Shown here piece by piece: positions 10,461 to 20,318 of a stretch of 64,000 bases of DNA. The translations under genes and the position numbers were made by a program. Position 1 is the first letter of the stretch, and each line of letters opens with the position of its first letter. The DNA comes from Anodontia alba (taxonomy: Eukaryota; Mollusca; Bivalvia; Lucinida; Lucinidae). Under the pieces are notes generated by a model. It searched no databases and had not been told where the DNA came from. It worked only from the letters and a program-made list of their open reading frames with translations. The DNA lies in contig OZ024826.1 of the NCBI GenBank assembly GCA_964016985.1, positions 69,408,768-69,472,767 on the forward strand. Reading direction: 5' to 3'.

Positions 10461-11593
10461 TTTAAAAAAAATGGTTGGATAATCACTGCCATAGGGGCCA
10501 TCTTGAAAAACTAATTTGACCTTCTGAACCGAAAGGCCAATTGACTCAAAACTTGGTAGGAAGTATCGGAGTGACTCATAGATCAAAAAAGGCTAAAATT
10601 GTTTTGATTTGAAATCCAAGATGGCTCCCATGGCTGCCATCTTGAAAATCTAGTTTGAACTTCTTTGTTTGAACCAAAAGGCTAATTGACTCGAAACTTG
10701 ATAGGAACTATTGGGGTAACTTGTAGATCAAAAATAGCTAAAATCTTTCCAGTTAGAAATCCAAGATGGCCACGATAGCCGCCGTCTTCAAAATCTAATT
10801 TGAAAGTCTTCTCATAAACCGAAAGGCCAACTGGCTCGAAACTTAGTAGAAACTTGGTAGTTAGTATAGGGGTGACTTATAGATCGAAAATGGCTAAAGT
10901 CATTTCGATCTGAAATCCATGATGCTTGCCATGGCAGCCATTTTAAAAATCTAGTTTGAACTTCTTCTCCTGAACGGAAAGGCCAACTGACTCTGAACTT
11001 GGTAATATCAAGGTGACTTGTAGATTGAGTATAGCTAAAAAAAATCAGATCATATCCAAGATGGCCACCATGGCCACCATCATGAAAATCTATTTTGAAC
11101 TTCTTCTCGTGAACCAAAAGACTAAATTGACTCAAAATTTGGTAGGAAGTATGGGGGCAACTTGTAGGTAAAAAATAGTTAAAATCTTTGTTGTCTGAAA
11201 TCCAAGATGTTGGCTATGCTGGCCATCTTGAAAATGTATTTTGAACTACTTCTAAAGGACGGAAAGGCTAACTGACTTGGTAGGAAGTATCAGGGTGACA
11301 TGTAAATAAAATATAGCTAAGATCGTTTCGATTGGAAATCAAAAATTGCTCCATCTTGCTAATCTATTTTGAATTTCTTCTTCTGAACCAAAGGCAAATT
11401 GACTGGAATTAGTAGGTAGTATCCGGGTGACTTGTAAATCAAAAATAGCTGAAATTGTTTGGATCAGAAATTCAAGATGGCCATCACAGCTGTCATCTGT
11501 ATTTTGAACTGCTTTTTCTGAATTGAAAGGCCAATTGACTAAAAACTTGTATGGTACTCATATGAGTGATACAGGGCCATCTTGGCCCTCTTG
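10461..11593 (+). mobile_element. HINE-like element, A core, 3' end only
   Basis: About eight diverged A-core units follow directly after the 3' terminus at 10460. Each unit has TGAACCGAAAGGCCAATTGA, CTTGGTAGGAAGTATC, GACTTGTAGATCAAAAATAG and CAAGATGGC. The 3' end is ATGAGTGATACA, hairpin GGGCCATCTTGGCCC, then TCTTG. No 5' tip is present, so this is either truncated or the read-through partner of the element ending at 10460. Confidence 0.75.
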
Positions 11594-11907
11594 TTTCAAA
11601 CTTGCTGCCCACCAGGTCAGGCATAAAATGTAAACCAAGTTCAAATAGTGGCCATTTCAGAATATTTGCTTTGGAGTTACCTGCTCTTGATCAGGGAAAA
11701 ATATTCAGATAGGAAATGCTGTCTGATAGATAACAATTTTATTTTTAGTCCAATCTTATCAAAATTGGTGATTAGCAGATTTACATCTTTGGCTGAGTTC
11801 AGAACTCAGCCGATATGACAACTCATTATGAGTTACTGTCTTTGAGTGACAACTGGCCAAACTGGACTTGGACTCAGGTGAGCAATCATTGTTGTTTTTT
11901 CACGCAG
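11594..11907 (+). other. Intron sequence upstream of the Sel1 exon
   Basis: No repeat family is recognised here. The last bases (TTGTTGTTTTTTCACGCAG, ending 11907) form a good polypyrimidine tract and AG splice acceptor for the exon at 11908. Confidence 0.6.
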
Positions 11908-12000
11908 GCTCAAAGGTATCTAGGTGTATTCTACATTGATGAGGACCACCAGGATACAGAGAAAGCTGTTTACTACTTCGGACTTGCAGCTAAACAAAAT
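11908..12000 (+). CDS. Exon of a Sel1-like repeat protein (31 codons)
   Basis: Internal coding exon of a host gene. The acceptor is TTTTTTCACGCAG before 11908 and the donor is GTATGT at 12001. The 93 bp exon is in phase 0 at both ends. It encodes AQRYLGVFYIDEDHQDTEKA followed by VYYFGLAAKQN. The A-x-x-x-LG-x-x-Y pattern, then A-x-x-YY-x-x-AA, is the two-helix Sel1-like repeat (SLR, a TPR relative). Such repeats build protein-binding superhelices in proteins such as SEL1L, DELE1 and LRP2BP; which one this is cannot be decided from one and a half repeats. Joined to the next exon (20159), the reading LAAKQN-DAESQYYLG has exactly the spacing expected between repeats, which strongly supports both exons. 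Upstream exons were not recognised. Confidence 0.85.
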
Positions 12001-12030
12001 GTATGTACATATATTTCATTATGCCCACAA

Positions 12031-12577
12031 TTTTAACTTCATAATACATTTACCTATGGATAATGTGCTCTTCTCTTCTATACTTAAACCTTCCACAGAA
12101 AAACAGCTTAAGTCTTAATCCAGAAGGTCCCTTTAAGGCTTGCTCAAATTTAATGTTGAGCCTCCTTGGGGAACAAGAGATTGCTTAAATCGTCAGGGTC
12201 CATTGACCAAGATGGCCTCCATCTTATTTGGTAAAATACCTTTAAAAATGTTCTTCTCCTGAACCAAGTAAGCCTTGTGTCCTTATCTTTGTACAAATCA
12301 TCAGGGAGGGAAGGTCTACCAAAATTCCTAAAAAGATGGTCCTGTGTTGACCTTTGACCTTTTTATGACAAGGTCAAATTTGCTTCCCAATATATTTGTA
12401 TGGGCCCCATACATTTATATGGGGAAAATGGTGAGAACTCATATTTTGGACTGCTCCTCTATAGCCTATGATTCAGTTGAGTTGGAACTGAACATGTGAT
12501 CAAAATAGCGGGGAAAGGTGATGTCACAGGTATGCCTTAAAGGGACCTTCTGGATTAAGACTTAAGCTGTTTTTGTG
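12031..12577. mobile_element. Small TIR element related to the large TIR element, carrying a C-core segment
   Basis: The left end (CCTATGGATAATGTGCTCTT, then CCTTCCACAGAAAAACAGC) matches the tip of the large element at 29362. The inner TIR AGTCTTAATCCAGAAGGTCC (left, about 12095-12140) pairs with GGACCTTCTGGATTAAGACT (right, about 12534-12576). The right arm also has TGATGTCACAGGTATGCC, like the large element's GTTACGTCACACAGGTAACT. Between them lies a single HINE C-core segment (GTCCATTGACCAAGATGGCC, GACCTTTGACCTTTTTATG). It sits 30 bp downstream of the exon donor. Confidence 0.8.
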
Positions 12578-12832
12578 TTGCCTGTGTAGCATGGCAGACA
12601 CATAGGGATCATGTCGTCCGCATCGTTGTTGTCTGGCGTCATCGTCAGAGGCATCGTCTTTGTCATCATCAGCATCGTCGGTGTCGTCATCACACTTTTT
12701 GTTTCCATTCAAAAAACTTGAAAGGATGTGTTGATTTCATTCATATTTTGCGGAACTTTATATCACTATAAAATACAGGTCCAGTTCGATATTGGTAATC
12801 ATCCCCCAAATTTTGGCTGAGTTATGGCCCTT
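12578..12832 (+). repeat. GTC/GTCATC-rich segment and one unit of a TTTCC-type repeat
   Basis: 12590-12705 is rich in GTCGTC/GTCATC triplets and resembles HINE leader sequence. From 12710 a unit with TTTGTTTCCATTCAAAAAAC, TTGATTTCATTCA and AAATTTTGGCTGAGTTATGG follows. The same unit recurs after the G element, at 13684 and 13840. Confidence 0.5.
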
Positions 12833-13679
12833 TTTATACCCCGCCACACAATAGTGGTGGGGTATTATGGTTTCATGTTGGACGTCCGTGTGTCTGTCTG
12901 TCCGTCAGTCGTATGTCTGTCCGTGCTTACAAACCGACATTTTGGGGGCAAAAAATTCGGACATTTTGCCACTTAAGTAGTCATTCCTGAGTGCATATGG
13001 GATTTATTCCGTAGATTTGACAAAAATTTGCTCTTACGTGGCTCCCTGCTTAAGAGATTTTGCCACTTATGTAGTCATTATGCGAACACCTAGCCACCTA
13101 AATGTCTGTTCTTGAGAACGTCTGTCCATCCGTCCGTTTTTCATTTCCGGATGATAACTTGAGTAAACACCAATGGATTTTCACCAAACTTGGTATGTGC
13201 ATTGATATTGTGGATATCTGGTTTGGGATTGCTAATGGGCAAATTTTGTCAAATTTTTACGGAGTTATCTGCCCGAGACACGCCCATATTTTCGTTTCCG
13301 GATGATAACTTGAGTAAATAACAAGGGGTTTTAACTAAATTTGCTATATACATTGACATTAAAGAGATCTGGTTTGGAATTCCTAATGGGCAAATTTCGT
13401 CAAATTTTTACGGAATTATCTGCCCGAGACACGCCCATATTTTTGTTTCCGGACGATAACGAGTAAAAAACAAGGCCTTCTAACCAAACTTGCTGTATGC
13501 ATTGATATTATCAAGATCTGGTTTAGGATTGTTATCTGTCCATAGATATTATCAAGATCTGGTTTAGGATTGTTATCTGTCCCTCCGTCATTTTCTTTCT
13601 AGACATTTTCGCAATGATAACTTTAATACGTAAACAAATAATTGCTGTGGCGGGGTATTATGCTTGCAGTGCTTTTATT
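12833..13679 (+). mobile_element. G-family element, forward, with complete ends
   Basis: The 5' hairpin is TATACCCCGCCACACAATAG with GTGGTGGGGTATTATGG. The leader contains GTCCGTGTGTCTGTCTGTCC. The core has about three units with GATAACTTGAGTAAA, GTTATCTGCCCGAGACACGC and CCCATATTTTCGTTTCCGG. Near the 3' end GTGGCGGGGTATTATGCTTG repeats the 5' tip in inverse, 25-30 bp before the terminus GCAGTGCTTTTATTT. This asymmetric inverted repeat plus hairpin is the same plan as the HINEs. It lies inside the TTTCC-type repeat. Confidence 0.8.
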
Positions 13680-13915
13680 TGACTTAGTTTTTGTTGTTTG
13701 TTTCCGCTCAATAACTTTTGAAAGGATGCATTGATTTCATTCAAACTTTGCAGAACTTTATATCATTGTAAAATACAGGTCAAGTGATATTGGTAATCAT
13801 CCGCCAAATTTTGGCTGTTATGGCCCTTTTTCGACTTAATTATTGTTGTTCGTTTCCGCTCAATAACTTTTGAGGGGATGCATTGATTTCATTCAAACTT
13901 TGCAGAACTATTTAA
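13680..13915 (+). repeat. TTTCC-type tandem repeat, continued
   Basis: Two units with GTTTCCGCTCAATAACTTTT, GATGCATTGATTTCATTC and AAACTTTGCAGAACT continue the array begun at 12710, about 160 bp each. Confidence 0.65.
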
Positions 13916-14827
13916 TACCGGTCCCCGCGAGCATAGCTAATTTTTTTGTCCAGTAAAAGAAATCTTATTAATAAAACAGCAGAAATCGTTAAGTTTTTTA
14001 ATCTTTCTGCTTGTATAGAATAGAACGAAAGCTCAAAGAAAAAAAAATTGACTAAACCAAAGCATTTGATTCCAACAAAGTGCCATGTTCAATGGCCTCA
14101 AGTTTTTCTTTAACCGTGAAGGCTTTTCTTCTTTGGTTTTCCATTTTAATTAGTGTTAATCTGATAGCAGAATGAACTTTTTCAAGACAACAATGAGTGC
14201 CGGACAAATTTCACAGTTACACGCTCTACTACCTGACCGCGTGCGCAGTAATCGACGTCCAGTGATCCGCGTCGCTGATTGGATGAATATCTAATTAGGT
14301 CGGCAAGGCGACCATATCAAACTGGAAAATTCGGTGGCTTTCAAGTATTTACAAATTAATTATGGATAACTGTGGTCATTTTTCCATTCTTTAGATGCGG
14401 GATAAGCTATTTCTTGATAGATATGTTTGTATCGTTTAAAAGTTAAATGAAGTTTTAACTGGCACAAGTTTGTCTTCTTAAAATAAACATCAAAAGGTCA
14501 ATTACGGTCATTACGCACGTACACAAACAAAAATACAACAGAGACAATACATTGATTAGCTTTATTCTTTCAAAATCATTTTTCTTTATTTGCTATTATG
14601 ACATGTACAACAGCAGTAAATAATTTCTTTTTCTGCAGATCGAAGCTCTGAAAAACAAAACACATTTTATTATTTTGACCTAGAGGATAGGGAAACTGGG
14701 ACCCTTTGAAAAAATTTTGGGAGGCATGACGTCCCCGCGTTATATCCGTATTCGCGCACAAACGACGCGAGTACTAATGGGACTGACCTGAATCTTGTTG
14801 CTATGGCAACCAAAAAAAAAAAAAAAC
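13916..14827. other. Low-repeat stretch, no gene recognised
   Basis: This is one of the few stretches without a repeat I can name. It includes CpG-containing segments (CCGCGTGCGCAGTAATCGAC near 14237; CCCCGCGTTATATCCG near 14732). There is no convincing splice-bounded coding exon. A host exon or regulatory element cannot be excluded. Confidence 0.4.
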
Positions 14828-15063
14828 CCTGTAAAATCTTCTTGTCAGAAACTACTGGACCTATTTCGATATAATTTGGCAGAAATGTTCCTTTGGTGAC
14901 CCTCTATCAAAATCATGCAAGCCATCATGATTTGTCAAAAAACATGGCCACCAGGGGAAAGAGCTATATAGAAAACTTTAAAAATCTTCTTGTCAGAAAC
15001 CACCAGACCAATTTTAATAAAGCATGGCAGAAATGTTACTTTGGTAACCCTCTACTAAGATTA
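14828..15063 (+). repeat. B-core repeat, left of an inserted HINE-C
   Basis: One and a half B units (AATCTTCTTGTCAGAAAC, TTCCTTTGGTGACCCTCTA, AACATGGCCACCAGGGG). The array is interrupted at AAGATTA by HINE-C and resumes at 16832 with ATGTCATGATTAGTC. No 5' or 3' HINE end belongs to this part. Confidence 0.75.
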
Positions 15064-16831
15064 TTAGCTCACCTGAGCTCTGCTCAGGATGAGCTATTGT
15101 GATCACTTTTAGTCCGTCGTCCGTCCATCCGTGCGTCTGTCCGTTAACATTTTCAGACGACTTCTCCTCTGAAGCCGCTGAGCCAATTTTGCTCAAATTT
15201 CATATGGAGCCTACTTAGGGTGGGGGAACGAAAAATTGCTAAAATGGTCGCGGTCCATTGACCAAGATGGCCACCACACCCATATATGGTAAAAACCTTT
15301 AAAAATCTTCTCCTCCAGAACCGAGAATGCCTTGGGGCTGAACCTTTGCAGGAATCATCGGGGACGGGAGGTCTACCAAAATTGCTAAAAGAATTATCGT
15401 ACATTGACGTTTGACCTTTTTACGGCAAGGTCAAGTTTGCTTCCCTATGCATTTGTATGGGAAAAAACCTTTAAAAATCTTCTTCTCCAAAACCGAGCAT
15501 GCCTTATGGCTGAATCTTTGCATATATCTTCGGGAACAGGAGGGCTACCAAAATTGCTAAAATAATGGTCGTACATTGACATTTGACCTTTTTACGGTAA
15601 GGTCAATTTTGCTTCCTTATGCATTTGTATGGTAAAAATGTTCAGAATTTCAAACAACTTCTCCTCTGGAGCCTCTGGGCCAATTTTGCTCAAATTTCAT
15701 ATGGAGCCTCTTAGGTAGGGGGAAAAAGGATTGCTAAAATGGTCACGGTTCGTTGACCAAGATGGCCGCCATGCCCATATATGGTAAAAACCTTTAAAAA
15801 TCTTCTTCTCTAGAACTGAGGATGCTTAATAATTGACAATTGACCTTTTTAGGGCAAGGTCAAGTTTGCTTCCTTATGCATTTGTATGGGAAAAAACATT
15901 TAAAAATCTTATTCTCTTAAAAATCTTATTCTCTAAAACTGAGGATGGCTTGTGGCTGAATCTTTGCATATATCATCTGGAACGGCCGGTCTACCAAAGT
16001 TGCTAAAATAATTGTCATACATTGACATTTAACCTTTTTACGGCGAGGTCAAGTTTGCTTCTGTATGCATTTGTGTGGGCCCCATACATTTGTATGGAAA
16101 AAATGTTGATAATTTCAAATGGCTTTTCCTCTGAAGCCTCCGGGCCAGTGTTGCTCAAATTTCATGCGGAGCCTCTGTGGGCAGAAGAATGAAAGATTGC
16201 TAAAATGGGTATGGTAGGTTGATCAAAATGGCTGCCATGCCCATATATGGTAAAAACCTTTAAAAATCTTCTTCTCCATAACCAAATAAGCCCTGGGTCC
16301 TAATCTTTGCACAAATTATGGGGGACAGGAGATCTACCAAAATTGCTAAAATGATGGTTCTATGTTGACATTTGACCTTTTTACCTCCAAGGTCAAATTT
16401 GCTTCCCCATTTGTATGGGCCATATACATTTATATTGAAAGTATCGAAGTGACTTGTAGATCAACAGTAGTTAAAATTGTTCTGATTGGAAATCTAAGAT
16501 GGCCATCATCTGGTTTATATTTATATTTATAATATTTCCCTGCCACTGTGCTGTTTACATGTATAAAATCATGATTCTTCAGAAACCACTTAGCCAATGT
16601 CCACCAAATTTCACATTGATCCTTCTGTTGAAATGTAATTGATAGTTTATTCAAATGATCATGCTCTACTGACTGTCAGGCCCATATATTCTTCTTCAAA
16701 ACTAAGAACTGCTCAAATGATGATATTTTCATTAGTTGCGATGATAGGATTGGAAAAATGTTGCATAACATCTGCATGTTTGCAGTGGCTATGTCACTCA
16801 GGTGAGCGAACCATGGCCCGTGGGCCTCTTG
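15064..16831 (+). mobile_element. HINE-like element, C core, complete ends, inserted in B repeat
   Basis: The 5' end is TTAGCTCACCTGAGC with hairpin partner GCTCAGGATGAGC. The leader has AGTCCGTCGTCCGTCCATCC. The C core has ACCAAGATGGCCGCCATGCC, CATATATGGTAAAAACC, TTTAAAAATCTTCTTCTCC and TTGACCTTTTTACGG. A short A-type piece lies at 16440-16505. The 3' tail (from about 16640) is the same tail used by the A-core element ending at 23685. It finishes CTCAGGTGAGCGAACC, hairpin GGCCCGTGGGCC, then TCTTG. Confidence 0.85.
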
Positions 16832-17270
16832 TTATTATTATGTCATGATTAGTCAAAAAAACCCCCAAAAAACATTGCCTCCAGGGGACAGAGCCTATTT
16901 ATCTATATAGAAATATTAAAAAAAATATCTTCTTTTCAGATACCACTGGACTGATTTCAATATAATTCTATAGAAATGTTCCTTTGGTGATCCTCTACCA
17001 AGATTGTTCGAGCCATCATGATTTATCAAAAAACATGGCCGCCAAAGGACAGACTTATTTTCCCTATATATCTGTGTGGAAAACTTTAAAAATCTTCTTG
17101 TCAGAAATCACCGGACTGATTTCAATGTATTTTTTGCAGAAATGTTTCTTTGGTGATGCTCTACCAAGATTGTCAAAGCCATCTTGGTTTGTCAAAAAAC
17201 ATGGCCACCAGGGAGCAGGGCTTATTTTCCCTATATATCTATATAGAAAACTTTAAAAATCTTCTTGGTA
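16832..17270 (+). repeat. B-core repeat, right of the inserted HINE-C
   Basis: About two and a half B units continue the array interrupted at 15064. They carry TCAGATACCACTGGACTG, CCTCTACCAAGATTG and AACATGGCCGCC. No 3' terminus is seen. Confidence 0.7.
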
Positions 17271-17320
17271 AATCATCAAAAGCTTAAAAGTAATGAAATC
17301 AAATGCATTTTTTCTTCACA

Positions 17321-17831
17321 TTTTTATACCCTGTTACATAATATTATGGTTTTATGAGTGTTTGTCTCCGTCCATCCGTATTTCATTTCTGGATGATAAC
17401 TTGAGTAAATATCAGTGGATGGTTAGGTGAGGCGAAGGTGTCACGTATCTTGCGTCACTGGGGCGTCCAACTGATATTGGCTTACAGTTGGGCAAGGCCT
17501 GCTATCCTTGCAGCACGTAAGGGTAGAGGGGGAATGTTTTTATTCACTTTCATTCGTTTTCCTCTTTCTTCCCTGCCTTTCTCTTTCATCTCCTCTACTG
17601 TCTCTTCTGTCTCTCTTCTTCCTTTCTCTGGGAGATGGCACAAATGACCCACAAGGGTTGACGTGTCTTAAAACTCCAACACAATCAATTGAGTAAATAT
17701 CAATGGATTTTCTCCAAAACTTGGTATGTGCATTGATATTGTGGAGGTCTGGTTTGGGATTGCAAATGGGCAAATTTTGTCAATTTTTGACAGTTATTTG
17801 CCTGCCACACGATAATGGCGGGGTATTCACC
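17321..17831 (+). mobile_element. G-family element with a retroposon inserted
   Basis: The 5' tip is TTTTTATACCCTGTTACATA with a damaged hairpin. The core phrases are ATTTCTGGATGATAACTTG and TTGGTATGTGCATTGATATTG. The 3' side CCACACGATAATGGCGGGGT is followed directly by a different 5' tip at 17832. A 268 bp insertion lies at 17421-17688. Confidence 0.7.
17421..17688 (+). mobile_element. Unclassified short retroposon with a 20 bp target duplication
   Basis: It is flanked by TTGAGTAAATATCAGTGGAT (17401-17420) and TTGAGTAAATATCAATGGAT (17689-17708), 19 of 20 bases alike. The uninterrupted G sequence at 13155 shows the target. The insert starts GGTTAGGTGAGGCGAAGG, has a long pyrimidine tract (17540-17630) and ends AAAACTCCAACACAATCAA. 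No tRNA A/B boxes are obvious, so its origin is open. Confidence 0.7.
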
Positions 17832-17945
17832 TTTTTATGCCCCCGCCTGCTGAAGGCAGGAGTGGGGCATATAGTGTTTAGCTGTGATGTTACATCCGCA
17901 CACTTACCAAACGAATGAATGCTTAACCATCGATGAAGAACATGA
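17832..17945 (+). mobile_element. 5' tip of an ATGCCCC-family element
   Basis: It starts TTTTTATGCCCCCGCCTGCT, pairing with GCAGGAGTGGGGCATATAG as a hairpin. Only the tip and about 80 bp of leader are recognisable. A 3' end that may belong to the same family is at about 42595-42636. Confidence 0.5.
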
Positions 17946-18119
17946 AACAATTAGAGCGACATCCGTTAGGCATTCAATGACTCAAAAAAGGTAAACAAAC
18001 TTTGCATTTTCTGTGTTTCATGAGTGATGTAAATGTTTTGAGGAAATTATTTGAAAAATGGGGAATTACATTTAACAGCCCATTGATATCAGCATCTGTG
18101 GAGTAAATCTCAGGCCACC

Positions 18120-18648
18120 TACTTCATGCATATTGGCTGAATTATTTTTGCGTGCTGAAGGTGTACTGAAAGCCATAGAAAACAGGTGGAAATTCGTGAT
18201 GTTTATTGTCCTTTATTTAATTTTGTGTTTTGCTAGAAAATGGACACATATGATTATTTGTGGTATGGATATTTTGGTAGATTATTTGTGGTATGGATAT
18301 TTTGGTAGTCGATGCAGCATTGTTGAGAAATCGCCATGGTAAGGGTTGAAAACGAGTGGTTACGCATTAGAGCTGAAAGTTTTGTTTTTATTTATTTAGA
18401 TCTAATGTGTAACCACCCATTTTCGACCCTTCCTGTGGCGATTTCTCAACAGTGCCGCATTAACAACCAAAACATCCATAACACAAATAATCATATGTAT
18501 CTATGGTGTGTGCATGATGATAAGCTGAACTAGCAAAGTGCAAATTTAAATAAAGGGCAATCAAACACCACGAATTTCCACCTGTTTTCTATGGCTTTCG
18601 GTACACCTTCAGCTTGCAAAAAATAATTCAGCCAATATGCGTGAAGTA
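18120..18648. mobile_element. Foldback element, about 530 bp
   Basis: The two halves are inverted copies. Left-arm phrases TTGGCTGAATTATTTTTGCG, CATAGAAAACAGGTGGAAAT and GTTGAGAAATCGCCATGG pair with right-arm GCGATTTCTCAACAGTGC, ATTTCCACCTGTTTTCTATG and TAATTCAGCCAATATGCG. The outer ends are TACTTCATGC and GCGTGAAGTA. A 29 bp segment is duplicated in the left arm (18253-18310). Two short open frames here are by-products. Confidence 0.82.
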
Positions 18649-19411
18649 CGAGGGATGTTCGAAATGAATTGCTTATTTCTATCTGGAGACTTCAAATTTC
18701 AAGTTAGCCCAAAAGTACTCATTTCATGCCCTCGAAGTACTCCCCGTGGCTAGAAATGCAAAGTTTCAGCCGATGTATCCACTTCTTGAAGGCGTCACGG
18801 TACGCTGATTTGGGCACAGTAATAAGGTACTGATGAATGGCAGATCCAAGTGCCTGTCCGGACTGGTATTTCCACCCAGCAAGGAATGCTTTCAATTTCG
18901 GAAACAAAAAGAAATCACATGGGGCAAGGTCTGGGGAATACGGGGGGTGAGGCAAAACAGTTACTTTTTCTTTCTTCAAAAATGCCATAACTATTGCGGA
19001 GGTATGAGCTGGGGCATTGTCCTGTAGAAGACGGACATGTTTAAAACCAGTGGCAGGCCGTCGTTTCTGATAATACTTTTTCAGTTTCTTCAGTACTACG
19101 TCTTTGTAGTACTTTCCGGTGATGCTTTTGCCCTTTTTCACTGGCACTTAAAAGTCTTTTATTGCGACTCCTTCACCAGAGAAGAAGATTGCATACAAAA
19201 CCTTCTTTGTACTCAAAGAACGTTTGGCAATTATTGGGCGTTTGCTGTGTTTAGTGGCCCAGATCTTATTGCTAACCTTTCTGACGGGCTCAAAATAATG
19301 GACCCAGGTTTCATCACCTGTGACGACATTGGCAAACTGCTTTTTGTCATATTTTGGAAACATTTAAAGCGACAAGATCTCCAGATCCTTCAAATATGTG
19401 AGATTGTTTAG
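18649..19411 (-). mobile_element. Mariner relic, 5'-truncated, reverse strand
   Basis: The 3' TIR is CGAGGGATGTTCGAAATG, inserted next to the TA that ends the foldback element. The transposase region runs leftward on the minus strand. The 5' part, including the HTH and the other TIR, is missing beyond about 19411. Confidence 0.8.
18719..19411 (-). pseudogene. Mariner transposase fragment, DD34D, one internal stop
   Basis: The minus-strand frame begins inside the gene (about 19411) and keeps TGDETWVHYFEP (first D), then KKVLYAIFFSGEGVAIKDF. An in-frame TAA follows at about 19145-19147. The same frame continues through RLLQDNAPAHTS (second D) and HPPYSPDLAPCDFFLFPKLK (third D, 34 residues on) and stops after SHGEYFEGMK. 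All three catalytic aspartates survive. The DNA-binding N-terminus is absent and the stop removes the rest, so it is inactive. Confidence 0.88.
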
Positions 19412-20158
19412 AAGTGGCCTACAAAATGGCTGTCAGATATGACCATATATAATGAAAGTTTTTAGTTAACTTTATTCCTGAAAGTGCTTGGCTGAATGTG
19501 CTCAAACTGCATTTACAGCATAGGGTAGATGAAATTTTAAGTTTGCTAAAAACTTGGCTAGTTTAACATGTTTCATTTTTGGAAAAAGAAATGTTGAGAA
19601 CTGGCATCCAAGATGGCTGCCTTCACAATGTATTGGTAAAAAGACAAGATCTTTCAAATATTCAACAAATGTTGAGAAGTGCCCTTTAATTTACTTCTGA
19701 AACTGCTTGTCTGATTGTGCTCAAACTGCATTCAGATACAATTTCAGGTTTCCAAAAGCTGTTGGCAACCATCTTGATAAAAGCAGAAATCTACCATGAC
19801 TGCCCTTATCAAACTAGCAAGGTTCTGGCAGCATATTGTGGTAATATTGTTGCATTATTTGAGCAACATAATCTGAATGGTATTATGGCAATATTTCAGC
19901 ATTAGTATTTGTCACATGCACTTGTTTATAGCAATTCTGTTTCTGGCATATAAAAATACTGCCAGAATACAACAGAAGCATCAGGCTGACCAGGAATTCC
20001 GGCAAGATTCTTGCATCAGTATCTCATTTAGCTGCTATGTCATAACTTGAAAACTATACCTCATAGTTTGTTAGAATCACTTTTTTGTTTTCAGAAGTTT
20101 TGGCTAGTAGTGTGATAATCACATTTTAAAATTGTAAGTTGTTTGTTTTTGTCTGCAG
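19412..20158 (+). other. Intron sequence with a two-unit diverged repeat
   Basis: Two related units (about 19462 and 19693) share CTGAAAGTGCTTGGCTGA / CTGAAACTGCTTGTCTGA and GTGCTCAAACTGCATT. The last bases, TTGTTTTTGTCTGCAG (ending 20158), are the splice acceptor of the next exon. No other feature. Confidence 0.5.
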
Positions 20159-20318
20159 GATGCAGAATCACAGTACTATCTTGGCTTGTGTTATGATTAT
20201 GGCTATGTTGAAGAGGAAAAGTCATGTAAAGCTGCACATTACTACAAGCTTGCAGCTGATAATGGTCATCAGGAAGCCCAGTTTAGACTTGCCTTACTCC
20301 ACCTGCATGGGCATGAGG
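20159..20318 (+). CDS. Second exon of the Sel1-like repeat protein (53 codons + 1 base)
   Basis: The acceptor is TTTTTGTCTGCAG before 20159 and the donor GTAATA follows 20318. The exon starts in phase 0, matching the previous exon's end, and leaves in phase 1. It encodes DAESQYYLGLCYDYGYVEEE, then KSCKAAHYYKLAADNGHQEA and QFRLALLHLHGHE. This is one full Sel1-like repeat (LG-x-x-Y...AA-x-YY-x-LAA-x-NG) and the start of another (EAQFRLALLHLHG). The residues fit family spacing with no gap or stop. The following exon is not seen in the remaining 43 kb; repeats may hide it or it may lie beyond the window. Likely a soluble or organellar adaptor protein, but the family member is undecided. Confidence 0.9.

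Noticed and set aside
17438..17773. Opposing open frames of 60-77 aa across 17438-17773
   Set aside because: They overlap the pyrimidine tract of the retroposon on both strands. Low complexity explains them.
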